A program made the position numbers and the translations under genes. The notes below the pieces were generated by a model. That model saw only the letters and a list, made by a program, of their open reading frames with translations. It had not been told where the DNA came from and ran no database searches. Shown one piece after another: positions 26,127-34,531 of a stretch of 64,000 nucleotides of DNA. The stretch comes from Corallincola holothuriorum (lineage in GTDB: Bacteria; Pseudomonadota; Gammaproteobacteria; Enterobacterales; Neiellaceae). Where the stretch lies: the NCBI RefSeq assembly GCF_003336225.1, contig NZ_QPID01000003.1:62001-126000 (forward strand), written 5' to 3'. The first letter of the stretch is position 1. Every line of letters starts with the position of its first letter.

Positions 26127-26534
26127 ATGGAAGTGGTTATCAGTTCACAGGATGAGCTTACCAGCGACGAAGTGGTCGCCCTGTATCGCGCCGTTGGCTG
26201 GTCTGCGGCAGACAAACCGTCACAACTCCTCGCCGCACTGCGAGGCTCCCACGGCTTAGTGACCGCCCGCCTGGATGGGCGTTTAATCGGCTTAGCCAAC
26301 GCCATTTCTGATGGTCATCTGGTGGTCTACTACCCGCATATGCTGGTGCATCCCGACTTTCAGGGCAAAGGTATTGGCCGCCAGATCATGACAGCGCTAC
26401 AAAGCAAATATGCAGATTTTCACCAGCAGATGCTCACCGCCGATGGTGACGCCATCGCTTTCTATCAAACCATGGGTTTTGAGCGTGCTGGCAGCACCGC
26501 GTCAATGTGGATCTATGCTGGGGATGAGCATTAA
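26127..26534 (+). CDS. GNAT family N-acetyltransferase
   Basis: A 135-residue acetyltransferase. The acetyl-CoA pyrophosphate loop is HPDFQGKGIGRQIM, preceded by strand YYPHMLVH, and the C-terminal AIAFYQTMGFERAG is the usual last helix and strand. Start ATG at 26127. It stands alone after the ABC operon; substrate unknown. Confidence 0.85.
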   Translation: MEVVISSQDELTSDEVVALYRAVGWSAADKPSQLLAALRGSHGLVTARLDGRLIGLANAISDGHLVVYYPHMLVHPDFQGKGIGRQIMTALQSKYADFHQQMLTADGDAIAFYQTMGFERAGSTASMWIYAGDEH

Positions 26535-26646
26535 GGTAAAAATATATTTCTCGTGTTTTTGGGAAATAGAGGTGAAGAACCTGTGTGCATCATTCCAGAG
26601 AACTTTTTTTAATTTTTGTATAGATAAACGCGGTAAATAGAGCTAG

Positions 26647-26991
26647 GTGAATATGGCTATTGTCGGAACATTGGTTCTTTTTCTTGGCATACCTGTGTTG
26701 GGTATTCTTCTGATCCGTCTAAATAGACAAGCTGTGCATGTTTTCGAGTATTTAGCTGAAAATCACAGGGCTATTTGGATAAATATTGGTTCGCCTAAAC
26801 GTATGCCGGGTTATGCTCATGGCGTTTGCGAGCCCGCTTATTCATTTATCATGAATCAAGAATATGTTGCTCTAGCTGACCCTGTATTAAGCAAAGACTG
26901 CGATAATCTTCGACGAAGTTATTGGACTGTAGCATGGTGTATGCTTGCCACCATTGGCTGTTTATTGGTAAGTGGAGCGATCGGTTCGTAG
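26647..26991 (+). CDS. Small two-helix membrane protein, UspB-like layout
   Basis: A 114-residue protein with one hydrophobic helix at each end (residues 4-24 and 93-111) and a soluble middle of about 65 residues. This resembles the layout of E. coli UspB, and a few positions fit (an NHRAIWINIGSP segment and CDNLRRSYW before the last helix), but I would not name it UspB. The start is a GTG at 26647 or the ATG at 26653; AGGTG overlaps. Local AT content is higher than in the neighbours. A terminator follows at 27061-27091. Confidence 0.6.
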   Translation: MNMAIVGTLVLFLGIPVLGILLIRLNRQAVHVFEYLAENHRAIWINIGSPKRMPGYAHGVCEPAYSFIMNQEYVALADPVLSKDCDNLRRSYWTVAWCMLATIGCLLVSGAIGS

Positions 26992-27060
26992 GGTTTCTTG
27001 GTACAACGCGATAGATACCAACCGTCACCTTTTTTCTTTGCCTGACCAATCTAAGAAAAC

Positions 27061-27091
27061 AAAAAGGGCAAGCGATTCTGCTTGCCTTTTT
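27061..27091. terminator. Intrinsic terminator between convergent genes
   Basis: GGCAAGC-GATTCT-GCTTGCC flanked by AAAAA and TTTTT, so it can work in both directions. It lies between the two-helix protein gene and nirC. Confidence 0.8.
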
Positions 27092-27127
27092 CTGTTTTGG
27101 TTTTTAAAAACCGATGGTTATATCGAG

Positions 27128-27946
27128 TTACACCGCTTCTGCATTACGCGCTGGCAGGGTTTTTCCGTGGGTGATATAGATGCTCATACCGGTGACCAGT
27201 AAGCCTCCCACTAAATTACCCAGCGTTACCGGGATCTGGTTCCAGATCAGCCAATCAGCGATGGTGAATTCAGCGCCCAACATCATGCCCAGTGGGAACA
27301 GGTACATGTTCACCACGGCGTGCTCGAACACCAGGCCGAAGAAGATAAAGATAGGCAGCCACATGGCGATCACCTTGCCGCCGACTGAGCGCGATACCAT
27401 GGCACCGACGACACCCAGACAGACCATCCAATTACACAGAATGCCTTTGACGAAGACGGTGACCCAACCGGCTAAGCCATGTTCGGCGAAGCCTAACGAG
27501 CGGGCGGTGGAGGCTTTGATAAAGGCTTGGCCGACGGCGCCGGGCTCAACGGTAAAAGTCATGGTAAAAGTGAGCGCGACTAAGAAAGCCACGGCAAGCG
27601 CGCCGATCAAGTTGCCTAAGGCGACTAAACACCAGTTCCTGAATACACCCGCTTTAGTTACGCCGGGGCGCTTCTCGAATAACGCTAACGGGGCCAAGGC
27701 AAACACACCGGTTAACAGGTCGAAGCCCATCAGATTGAGAATGCAGAAGCCAACGGGGAAGACCAAGGCACCAATAATGGGTACGCCAGTTTGTACCGCT
27801 GTGGTGACCGCCAGTGCTACCGCAATGGCCAGGATGGCACCAGCCATGATGCCGCGAATAAGTGTGTCGCGGGTCGACATAAATACTTTGCTTTCACCCG
27901 CATCTATCATCTGTTGGGCAAGTTCTGCCGGTTTTACGTAAGCCAT
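27128..27946 (-). CDS. nirC: Formate/nitrite transporter family protein NirC
   Basis: A 272-residue pentameric anion channel of the FNT family with six helices. Typical motifs are the first re-entrant loop FPVGFCILNLMGFDLLTG, the FRNWCLVALGNLIGAL segment, the central-pore region KGILCNWMVCLGV and the second loop FGLVFEHAVVNMYLFPLG with the conserved His. It would import nitrite for NirBD. AGGGAAC precedes the ATG. It is third in nirB-nirD-nirC, 35 bases after nirD. Confidence 0.92.
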   Translation of the reverse strand: MAYVKPAELAQQMIDAGESKVFMSTRDTLIRGIMAGAILAIAVALAVTTAVQTGVPIIGALVFPVGFCILNLMGFDLLTGVFALAPLALFEKRPGVTKAGVFRNWCLVALGNLIGALAVAFLVALTFTMTFTVEPGAVGQAFIKASTARSLGFAEHGLAGWVTVFVKGILCNWMVCLGVVGAMVSRSVGGKVIAMWLPIFIFFGLVFEHAVVNMYLFPLGMMLGAEFTIADWLIWNQIPVTLGNLVGGLLVTGMSIYITHGKTLPARNAEAV

Positions 27947-27981
27947 ATTGTTCCCTAATTTTCTAAGTTAAATTGAATTCG

Positions 27982-28308
27982 TTATGCCTGTACCGAGACC
28001 ACACCGCTGCGAACCTGCACCGGATAGCTGGCCAACGTGACGGTTGGGTTGTCCAAGCAACGGCCATCGGCAAGGTTAAATCTTTGCTTTTTAAGCGGGC
28101 TGGCTACCCACAGTTGCTGGTCGTGCTGGCAAATGATGCCCCGCGATAGCACATTGGCCTGAGCAAATGGATCCATATTGCTGATAGCAAATAGCTGCTC
28201 GTCGGTGTGGGGGCGAAATATCGCAACTTGTTGGCCGCCTACTAGTGCACATACACCTGTGCCTGGGGTGATTTGTGTTAACTGACAAACGTCGATCCAC
28301 TGGCTCAT
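27982..28308 (-). CDS. nirD: Nitrite reductase (NADH) small subunit NirD
   Basis: A 108-residue Rieske-fold subunit of assimilatory NADH-nitrite reductase. It shows the family's CxxHDQQLWVASPLKKQRFNL-type segment but, as in other NirD proteins, it lacks the full set of iron-sulphur ligands. Start overlaps the nirB stop by four bases. It works with NirB in the cytoplasm to reduce nitrite to ammonium. Confidence 0.93.
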   Translation of the reverse strand: MSQWIDVCQLTQITPGTGVCALVGGQQVAIFRPHTDEQLFAISNMDPFAQANVLSRGIICQHDQQLWVASPLKKQRFNLADGRCLDNPTVTLASYPVQVRSGVVSVQA

Positions 28309-30869
28309 ACCGTTTCCTCCAGTGAGATGTTAAATATGGGGGATTTTTCTTGAATGGATGCTGGGCGGTGCTGCGCTCGCTCAGGCACAAACTGCACGTT
28401 GTCATCACGCTGGTCGCTATTGATGAAGTGCGCAAAACGTTCTAGCTGCTCTGGTTGATCCAGCGTGGCTTGCCACTCGCACTGATAGCTATTAATCAGC
28501 GTGCAAATGTCTTGTTCTAACTGGTCGTTAATGCCTAATTTATTGTTGACGATGACGTCACGCAGATAGTCGACGCCGCCCTCCATGTTATCCAGCCATA
28601 CCGAGGTGCGCTGCAGTTTGTCGGCGGTGCGGATATAAAACATCATAAAACGGTCGATGTACTTCAGCAGGGTGGCTTGGTCGAGATCGCTGGCCAGCAG
28701 ATCGCCGTGGCGGGGCTGCATGCCGCCATTACCACATACATAGATGTTCCAGCCGGCATCGGTAGCGATAATGCCGAGATCTTTACCCTGTGCCTCCGCG
28801 CATTCGCGGGTACAGCCGGAGACACCAAACTTCATTTTGTGTGGCGTACGAATGCCCTTATAGCGATGTTCAATTTGAGAGCCAAGGCCAACACTGTCTT
28901 GCACACCGAAGCGGCACCAGGTGCTACCAACACAGGTTTTCGCCATCCGTAGTGCTTTCGCATACGCTTGCCCGGTTTCATATCCTGCGGCGATCAGCTT
29001 GCCCCAGATGGCGGGTAGATCATCCTTTTGTGCGCCAAACAGGCCGATACGCTGGGCGCCGGTGATCTTGGTGTACAGCTTGTACTCTTCAGCAACGGCT
29101 GCCAGTGCCGCCAGTGCTTGCGGGGTGACTTCCCCACCGGCCATCCGCGGGATCACCGAATAGGTGCCATCTTTCTGCATATTGCCAAGGAAGTTGTCGT
29201 TGGTGTCATGCAAGCCGACGAGGTTTGGATTAAGGATGTGCTCGTTCCAGCAAGAGGCGAGCATAGAGCCCACGGTCGGTTTGCAGACTTCACAGCCATA
29301 ACCCTGGCCATATTTGCTGATTAGTTGCTCGAAGCTGCTGATCTTGTCGACGCGGATCAGGTGAAACAGCTCTTGGCGTGAGTATTCAAAATGTTCACAC
29401 AGGTGGTTTTTCACTTCAATACCGGCGTTGGCCAGCTCGGCATTCAGTACCTGGGTGATCATAGGGACACAGCCGCCACAACCGGTGCCGGCATTGGTGG
29501 CCGCTTTCAATTCGGCCATGCTGGTGTGACCGTCGGCTACCGCTTGGGCGATCTTGCCCTTTGTGACGTCGAAACAGGAACAGAGCACGGCTGAATCGGG
29601 CAGCGCATCGGCACCCATGGCGGGCTTTTCCGCACCGGCATGAGCGGGCAGGATCAATGTGTCTGGGTGCTTCGGCAGGTCGATCTCGTTCAGCATCAAC
29701 TGCAACAGATTGCCATAATCTGAAGTATCACCCACCAATACGGCACCAAGCAGTTTGCTGCCATCGTTGGAGGTGATCAGGCGTTTGTAGACCTCTTCTT
29801 GCTCGTCGAGGTAAACATAGCTTTTACACCCCGCTGTGCGGCCGTTGGCATCGCCAATACTACCGACATTCACGCCCAGCAGTTTCAGTTTGGCGCTCAT
29901 GTCTGCGCCTGCAAACTGGCTGTCACCGCCGAGCAGATGATCTGCGGTGATCTGCGCCATCTTGTAACCCGGCGCAACTAAGCCAAAGAAACGGCCGTTC
30001 CAGGATGCGCACTCGCCAATGGCGTAGATATCTTTGTCTGAGGTGAGGCAGTGATTATCAATGCAGATACCACCGCGTTCGGCGATCGCAAGATCGGTCT
30101 GGCGAGCCAGCTTGTCTTGGGGACGAATACCGGTAGAGAACACAATAAAGTCGACCTCTAACTGACTGCCATCGGCGAATTGCATAGTGTTGCGGGCTTG
30201 TTTCCCTGCTGCGTTATCGCCGTGATAGATGATCGCTTGCGTGTTTTTACCTGTGTGTACCTGCACACCCAGCTGCTCGATTTTGCGGCGTAGTTGTTCG
30301 CCACCTTGTTGGTCGAGTTGCTCTGCCATCAGTACCGGAGCGAACTCGATGACATGGGTTTCCATGCCTAGCGCCTGCAGTGCGCCTGCCGCTTCCAGCC
30401 CTAGCAGGCCGCCACCGACAACAACACCAGACTTGCTGTTTTTGGATGCGGCTTTAATCGCTTTCAGATCTTCGATGGTGCGGTACACAAAGCAATCTTT
30501 CTGCTCAGCGCCTTTAATTGGCGGCACCCAGGGATAAGAGCCGGTTGCCATAACGAGTTTGTCGTAGCTGACTTCATACCCAGCGCTGGAGTAAACAATT
30601 TTGTCAGCTCGATTGATATTGATGGCACGCTCGCCAATCAGCACCTTGATACCGTGCTTTTCGTAGTAATTGGGCTTAACCAGTGATAACTCTTCGGCTG
30701 TATGGTGGCCAAAATAGGCGGAGAGATGCACACGGTCGTAAGCGACTCTTGGCTCTTCACAAAACACGGTGATCTCAAACTGTTTAGCTGGGGCACGTTC
30801 CACCAGCTCTTCGATAAAGCGGTGACCCACCATACCGTTACCAATCACCACTAAACGTGTTTTGCTCAT
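28305..30869 (-). CDS. nirB: Nitrite reductase (NADH) large subunit NirB
   Basis: Reduces nitrite to ammonium with NADH, siroheme and iron-sulphur clusters. 854 residues, as usual. Domains in order: FAD/NAD pyridine-nucleotide oxidoreductase (LVVIGNGMVGHRFIEEL, and SGVVVGGGLLGLEAAGAL), a BFD-like [2Fe-2S] domain (VLCSCFDVTKG and GTGCGGC), then the sulphite/nitrite reductase ferredoxin half-domains and the siroheme/4Fe-4S motif with CVGSTWC and CTREC. First gene of nirBDC. The upstream region must hold the nitrogen- or oxygen-responsive promoter; no clear FNR box is visible. Confidence 0.96.
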   Translation of the reverse strand: MSKTRLVVIGNGMVGHRFIEELVERAPAKQFEITVFCEEPRVAYDRVHLSAYFGHHTAEELSLVKPNYYEKHGIKVLIGERAININRADKIVYSSAGYEVSYDKLVMATGSYPWVPPIKGAEQKDCFVYRTIEDLKAIKAASKNSKSGVVVGGGLLGLEAAGALQALGMETHVIEFAPVLMAEQLDQQGGEQLRRKIEQLGVQVHTGKNTQAIIYHGDNAAGKQARNTMQFADGSQLEVDFIVFSTGIRPQDKLARQTDLAIAERGGICIDNHCLTSDKDIYAIGECASWNGRFFGLVAPGYKMAQITADHLLGGDSQFAGADMSAKLKLLGVNVGSIGDANGRTAGCKSYVYLDEQEEVYKRLITSNDGSKLLGAVLVGDTSDYGNLLQLMLNEIDLPKHPDTLILPAHAGAEKPAMGADALPDSAVLCSCFDVTKGKIAQAVADGHTSMAELKAATNAGTGCGGCVPMITQVLNAELANAGIEVKNHLCEHFEYSRQELFHLIRVDKISSFEQLISKYGQGYGCEVCKPTVGSMLASCWNEHILNPNLVGLHDTNDNFLGNMQKDGTYSVIPRMAGGEVTPQALAALAAVAEEYKLYTKITGAQRIGLFGAQKDDLPAIWGKLIAAGYETGQAYAKALRMAKTCVGSTWCRFGVQDSVGLGSQIEHRYKGIRTPHKMKFGVSGCTRECAEAQGKDLGIIATDAGWNIYVCGNGGMQPRHGDLLASDLDQATLLKYIDRFMMFYIRTADKLQRTSVWLDNMEGGVDYLRDVIVNNKLGINDQLEQDICTLINSYQCEWQATLDQPEQLERFAHFINSDQRDDNVQFVPERAQHRPASIQEKSPIFNISLEETV

Positions 30870-30931
30870 ACCACTTCCTAATACTGACCATCGGAATAAA
30901 AAACGAGCGGATGTTAACGAAATGAGATCAA

Positions 30932-30950
30932 ATCTGACGCGGGGTCAGAT
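30932..30950. repeat. Short palindrome upstream of nirB
   Basis: ATCTGAC-GCGGG-GTCAGAT, 7-base perfect arms, about 65 bases upstream of the nirB start. It may be an operator or a REP-like fragment: GGGGTCAGA sequences accompany RAYT/REP elements in some gammaproteobacteria. It does not match the FNR consensus. Confidence 0.35.
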
Positions 30951-31113
30951 CAACTTGCACTAGCGATTATCTCTAAAGTGGTATTTCAAAAGTTACTTTT
31001 GGGGTAGGCGCAGTGGCGAGTGAATCATCGTTGGGGGGCAGGGGTGAAGTAGGCATTGGGGTTTGCCTCAAGAGGGATAGCCCGGCGGCTAGCCCTCTCT
31101 GATGGTTGTCGCG

Positions 31114-31275
31114 TTAGGTGAGATAGTCGCCCCGCTGTTCCGGGTCTCTAAATCTTATAATCTCCAGCTCGCCGCTTTGGTTGTAGTTTGTTTCTATGCC
31201 TTTGTCTAAGCGACAGAAAAGCCAAAAATAGATGTGTAAAAATAATGCCATCACGGTCAGTAGTAACATCAACAT
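31114..31275 (-). CDS. Small membrane protein of 53 residues
   Basis: Begins MLMLLLTVMALFLHIYFWLF, one hydrophobic helix, followed by a charged tail containing CRLDKGIETNYN and RFRDPEQRGDYLT. The ATG at 31275 has a good AAGAGGT site upstream, and the frame ends at a clear stop. It lies between nirB and the divergent redox genes. A short single-pass membrane protein with a cytoplasmic tail is likely. No homologue recognised; function unknown. Confidence 0.6.
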   Translation of the reverse strand: MLMLLLTVMALFLHIYFWLFCRLDKGIETNYNQSGELEIIRFRDPEQRGDYLT

Positions 31276-31499
31276 AACGGTACCTCTTTAATCCGTTCAT
31301 ACTGGCGTTGGACAAAAAAGCAGCAGTTGAGTTCCGTGTTGCTTAGTTATCGCGTGGTGGCCGCGGGTGAAAACTGACTAAGATCAACAGATGGGCGCTT
31401 GGCTTGAGTTTGTTAGCGCCAGTGTGAACGATAATCAGAGGTTAGGCGGTCTGCCTGCTAACAACGGCTATCTTTTTAATAATCATAGGTGCGCTTGAG

Positions 31500-32090
31500 A
31501 TGTCTTTTATTAACGCCTTTCTAACCAGCACACTGCTGAGCCTGACGTTTATTTCGCCTGGGTTGGCTGCCGATACGGGGGGGGGTGCACCACTCAACGT
31601 CGCGCCAGTGGTTGGCAGTGAAGAGGGCAACATTGCCCCTGACTTTACCCTGACGGACGCCGATGGCAGAGCGTTTCGCCTCAGTGATTACAAGGGCAAA
31701 AAGGCGGTGTATCTGGTGTTTTGGAATACCTGGTGTGGCCACTGTATTCATAAAGTGCCTACCTTGATTAAGCGCCAGCAACAGTTTGCTCAGCAGCTGG
31801 AGATATTCGCGATTAATACCGGTTGGGATGACTCCATTGCTTTGATGGCGGAGTTTCAGGCTGAGTACGGCATCAATTACCCATTGGCCTTCGATCATGG
31901 GGCGCAGGTGACCGACCAATATGGCGTATGGGGTACCCCCACAGAGTTTATTGTCGACATCAATGGGGTGATCCAACATCGGGATGGTGTGCCGAAGCAG
32001 CTGGCATCTCATCTGGCGGCCTGGAATCAGTTATCTGAACCGAGCGATACCCAGCTGGCCGGGCAGTGTGAAGGAGACGCGGCATGCTAA
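31500..32090 (+). CDS. TlpA/ResA-like periplasmic thioredoxin-fold protein
   Basis: A 196-residue secreted thiol-disulphide protein. Signal peptide MSFINAFLTSTLLSLTFISP with cleavage near GLAAD. The active site is NTWCGHC and the cis-Pro is in VWGTPTEFIVD. The mature part fits the AhpC/TSA-TlpA family. A run of nine G residues (31577-31585) lies just after the signal region and encodes Gly-Gly-Gly, which is prone to slippage. The stop overlaps the start of the next gene, so it is first in a three-gene redox operon. Confidence 0.88.
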   Translation: MSFINAFLTSTLLSLTFISPGLAADTGGGAPLNVAPVVGSEEGNIAPDFTLTDADGRAFRLSDYKGKKAVYLVFWNTWCGHCIHKVPTLIKRQQQFAQQLEIFAINTGWDDSIALMAEFQAEYGINYPLAFDHGAQVTDQYGVWGTPTEFIVDINGVIQHRDGVPKQLASHLAAWNQLSEPSDTQLAGQCEGDAAC

Positions 32091-32752
32091 AACCTGATCG
32101 GCAAACGGCAGGCAAGTTTAAATCGCTGCAGGGTTCGCCACGCGCCGCTAAGTCGCAGGCATTTATCTTTAACAGCGGCGTTAGTCGGCGTGCGTTTTTG
32201 CAGCACAGTGGCGCGGCACTGTTGCTGGCTGGGCTATTGGCCAGTAAGCCGGGGCAGGTGTTGGCCGCGGATGCAGAAAGCGCAGCCCCTGCGGATAGCG
32301 ATAAATTGAGTAAACAAGAACTGGCGGTGTTGGATGCTGTGCAGATGCAGCTATTCCCCGATGATGGCGATGGCCCGTCGGCGCGGGATCTTCATGCCCT
32401 TGATTATCTGCAGTGGGCACTGGACGATCCCCCCAATGCAGAAGAGGGCGATAAAGCGTTTGTGAAGCAGGGCATCGGCTGGCTGGAAGATCTTGCTAAA
32501 TCCAGTCATGGCCAGTCATTCAGCGCGCTTAACCGTGAGCAACAAGACACGCTATTACGTCAGGTGAGCCAAAGTCAGGCCGGTGAAAATTGGCTGTCAC
32601 TGCTGCTCTACTACGTGATGGAGGCGCTGACCTTAGATCCTGTGTATGGCGGTAACCCTAATGGGGTTGGCTGGCAGTGGTTACAGCACCAACCCGGCTA
32701 TCCCCGCCCGGATAAAGATCATACCTATCACCGTTATATGCAGGAGTCTTAG
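32084..32752 (+). CDS. Gluconate 2-dehydrogenase subunit 3-like protein, Tat-exported
   Basis: A 222-residue protein with a long N-terminal region and a Tat signal SRRAFLQHSGAALLLAGLLA (twin Arg followed by a hydrophobic core). The mature part has the family features of the small subunit of flavin-dependent gluconate or sugar dehydrogenases: LSKQELAVLDAVQMQLFPDDGDGP and a C-terminal DPVYGGNPNGVGWQWL. It probably travels with the folded GMC partner through Tat. Its start overlaps the thioredoxin-like gene by 7 bases. Confidence 0.85.
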   Translation: MLKPDRQTAGKFKSLQGSPRAAKSQAFIFNSGVSRRAFLQHSGAALLLAGLLASKPGQVLAADAESAAPADSDKLSKQELAVLDAVQMQLFPDDGDGPSARDLHALDYLQWALDDPPNAEEGDKAFVKQGIGWLEDLAKSSHGQSFSALNREQQDTLLRQVSQSQAGENWLSLLLYYVMEALTLDPVYGGNPNGVGWQWLQHQPGYPRPDKDHTYHRYMQES

Positions 32753-32754
32753 TC

Positions 32755-34443
32755 ATGGAAGATAAGATCAAGCAGGGACAAGGTCTTGCGTTCGATATTT
32801 GCATTGTTGGCAGTGGCGCCGGTGCTGGCCCAGTGGCACATACGTTAGCTGAAGCCGGCTATTCGGTTGGCGTGCTGGAGAAGGGCGGTTGGTTTAAAGA
32901 GAACGACTTCTTCAAAGATGAGCAGCTTACCCGCCATGATGCGTTTCGTTCGCAGTTAAATGCGGAACGTCATGTGCTGGAAGAGCCCGACGATGGTGAG
33001 TGGTCGCGGCAAACCACTACGCAGTTTTGGGGGGGCAACATTGTTGGCGGCGCCAGCAATTTTATGAGTGGCTATTTTCATCGCCTGAAGCCGATCGATT
33101 TTCGGTTAAAATCAGAATTTGGCGGGATAAAAGGGGCAAACACCGTCGATTGGCCGATAAGTTACGATGAACTTGAGCCCTATTATGCCAAAGTAGAACA
33201 ACTGGTGGGCGTGTCCGGCAAGGTGGTGAAGCATCCCCACTTAGAGCCACGTTCAACCCCTGATTATCCGTTTCCTCCCACCGCAGAACACCCTATTGCC
33301 AATCGCTTTGATAAGGCGTGTCAGTCTCTGGGATACCACCCATTGCCGATGGCGCGGGGTATTTTGTCGCTGCCATTTAATGGCCGCAGTAGTTGTGAAT
33401 ACTCTGGTTATTGCGGTAGCTACGGTTGCCACTCCGGGGCCAAGGCCAGCTCGCGGGCGGCGCTGCTAGATCAGGTGGTGGCGAAAGGCCACTGTCAGGT
33501 GATCCCTCAGGCCAAGGTGTATCGCTTAAATAGCGATAACCGGGGGCAGGTCACTTCAGCTGATTACTTTGATAAAGCAGGGGCGTCGGTACGGGTACAG
33601 GCGAAAGTGTTTGTGGTGGCTTGTTATGCCATTGAAAGTGCGCGGCTACTGCTGAGCTCACCGGGGCCGAAACACCCACAGGGGTTAGGTAATAACCATG
33701 ACCAAGTGGGCAAGAATCTGCACTGCTGCGCCGGTGGCACCGGCCATGGCGTGTTTGAATACGATAAGTTCAGTGAGCTGGAAGCAGCGCAGTTTCATAT
33801 GCGCGGGCCATTTTTTAATCGCGCGCTGCAAGATTGGTACGTGATCGACGATAAACAGGCTTTTTCGCGGCCAGTTAAAGGCGGCACGTTGGATTTCGTG
33901 TTTGATCCTCCCAGTCCAACGGCTGATGCCAACAGCCTGAAGTGGCAAGATGGCAACCTGTTGTGGGGCAGTGCGTTAAAGCGGCGGCTGAAATCGCACT
34001 TTAGCGGCGAGAAAGACTTTAAGTTTGAAGTGTTCTGCGACTGGCTGACTAATGACGAGTGTTATGTGTCGCTGGATCCAACGGAAAAGGATCGCTGGGG
34101 CTCGCCTGTCGCCAAAGTGCGGGCTGGCTTTCATCCCCACGATCTAAAAGTCGCGCAGTACCTGGTGGATAAAGGTGTGGCCGTGATGAAAGCGATGGGC
34201 GCACAACACGCCTGGGGTAATGCGTTTTCTTCACCCACCTCGAACCTGGTTGCTGGCGGGTGTCGCTTCGGCACCGATGCTAAAACATCGGTACTGGATG
34301 CCGACTGCCGCGTGCATGGCGCCGATAACCTGTTTGTCACCGACGGCAGCTTTATGCCCAACGGCGGCAGCGTGACCCCCACCTTTACCATCTACGCCAA
34401 TGCGTTTCGGGTGGCGGATAAGATCAAGGCGCAGTTGGGGTAG
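32755..34443 (+). CDS. GMC family oxidoreductase (gluconate/sugar dehydrogenase large-subunit-like)
   Basis: A 562-residue FAD enzyme. The dinucleotide motif is CIVGSGAGAGPVAHTLAEAG, then the GMC segments FWGGNIVGGASNFMSGYF and CGSYGCHSGAKASSRAAL. The C-terminus has GGCRFGTDAKTSVLDADCRV and NLFVTDGSFMPNGGSVTPTF, typical of GMC dehydrogenases that lose electrons to a cytochrome. It has no signal peptide and likely leaves the cell with the Tat-bearing subunit 3. The usual c-type cytochrome subunit is absent from the operon. Substrate (sugar, sugar acid or alcohol) unknown. Confidence 0.9.
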   Translation: MEDKIKQGQGLAFDICIVGSGAGAGPVAHTLAEAGYSVGVLEKGGWFKENDFFKDEQLTRHDAFRSQLNAERHVLEEPDDGEWSRQTTTQFWGGNIVGGASNFMSGYFHRLKPIDFRLKSEFGGIKGANTVDWPISYDELEPYYAKVEQLVGVSGKVVKHPHLEPRSTPDYPFPPTAEHPIANRFDKACQSLGYHPLPMARGILSLPFNGRSSCEYSGYCGSYGCHSGAKASSRAALLDQVVAKGHCQVIPQAKVYRLNSDNRGQVTSADYFDKAGASVRVQAKVFVVACYAIESARLLLSSPGPKHPQGLGNNHDQVGKNLHCCAGGTGHGVFEYDKFSELEAAQFHMRGPFFNRALQDWYVIDDKQAFSRPVKGGTLDFVFDPPSPTADANSLKWQDGNLLWGSALKRRLKSHFSGEKDFKFEVFCDWLTNDECYVSLDPTEKDRWGSPVAKVRAGFHPHDLKVAQYLVDKGVAVMKAMGAQHAWGNAFSSPTSNLVAGGCRFGTDAKTSVLDADCRVHGADNLFVTDGSFMPNGGSVTPTFTIYANAFRVADKIKAQLG

Positions 34444-34531
34444 GGGTGGTGAGCACAAAGATATGATCCAGTCCATGGAGCTGTCATGCGCCGCTGTTTA
34501 GACTGACACTATTCAAACCATTGATGATGGC

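Noticed and set aside
27180-27941. A 253-codon plus-strand frame opposite nirC
   Set aside because: It is antisense to a firm NirC gene and is rich in Thr, Lys and Pro as expected for a shadow frame.
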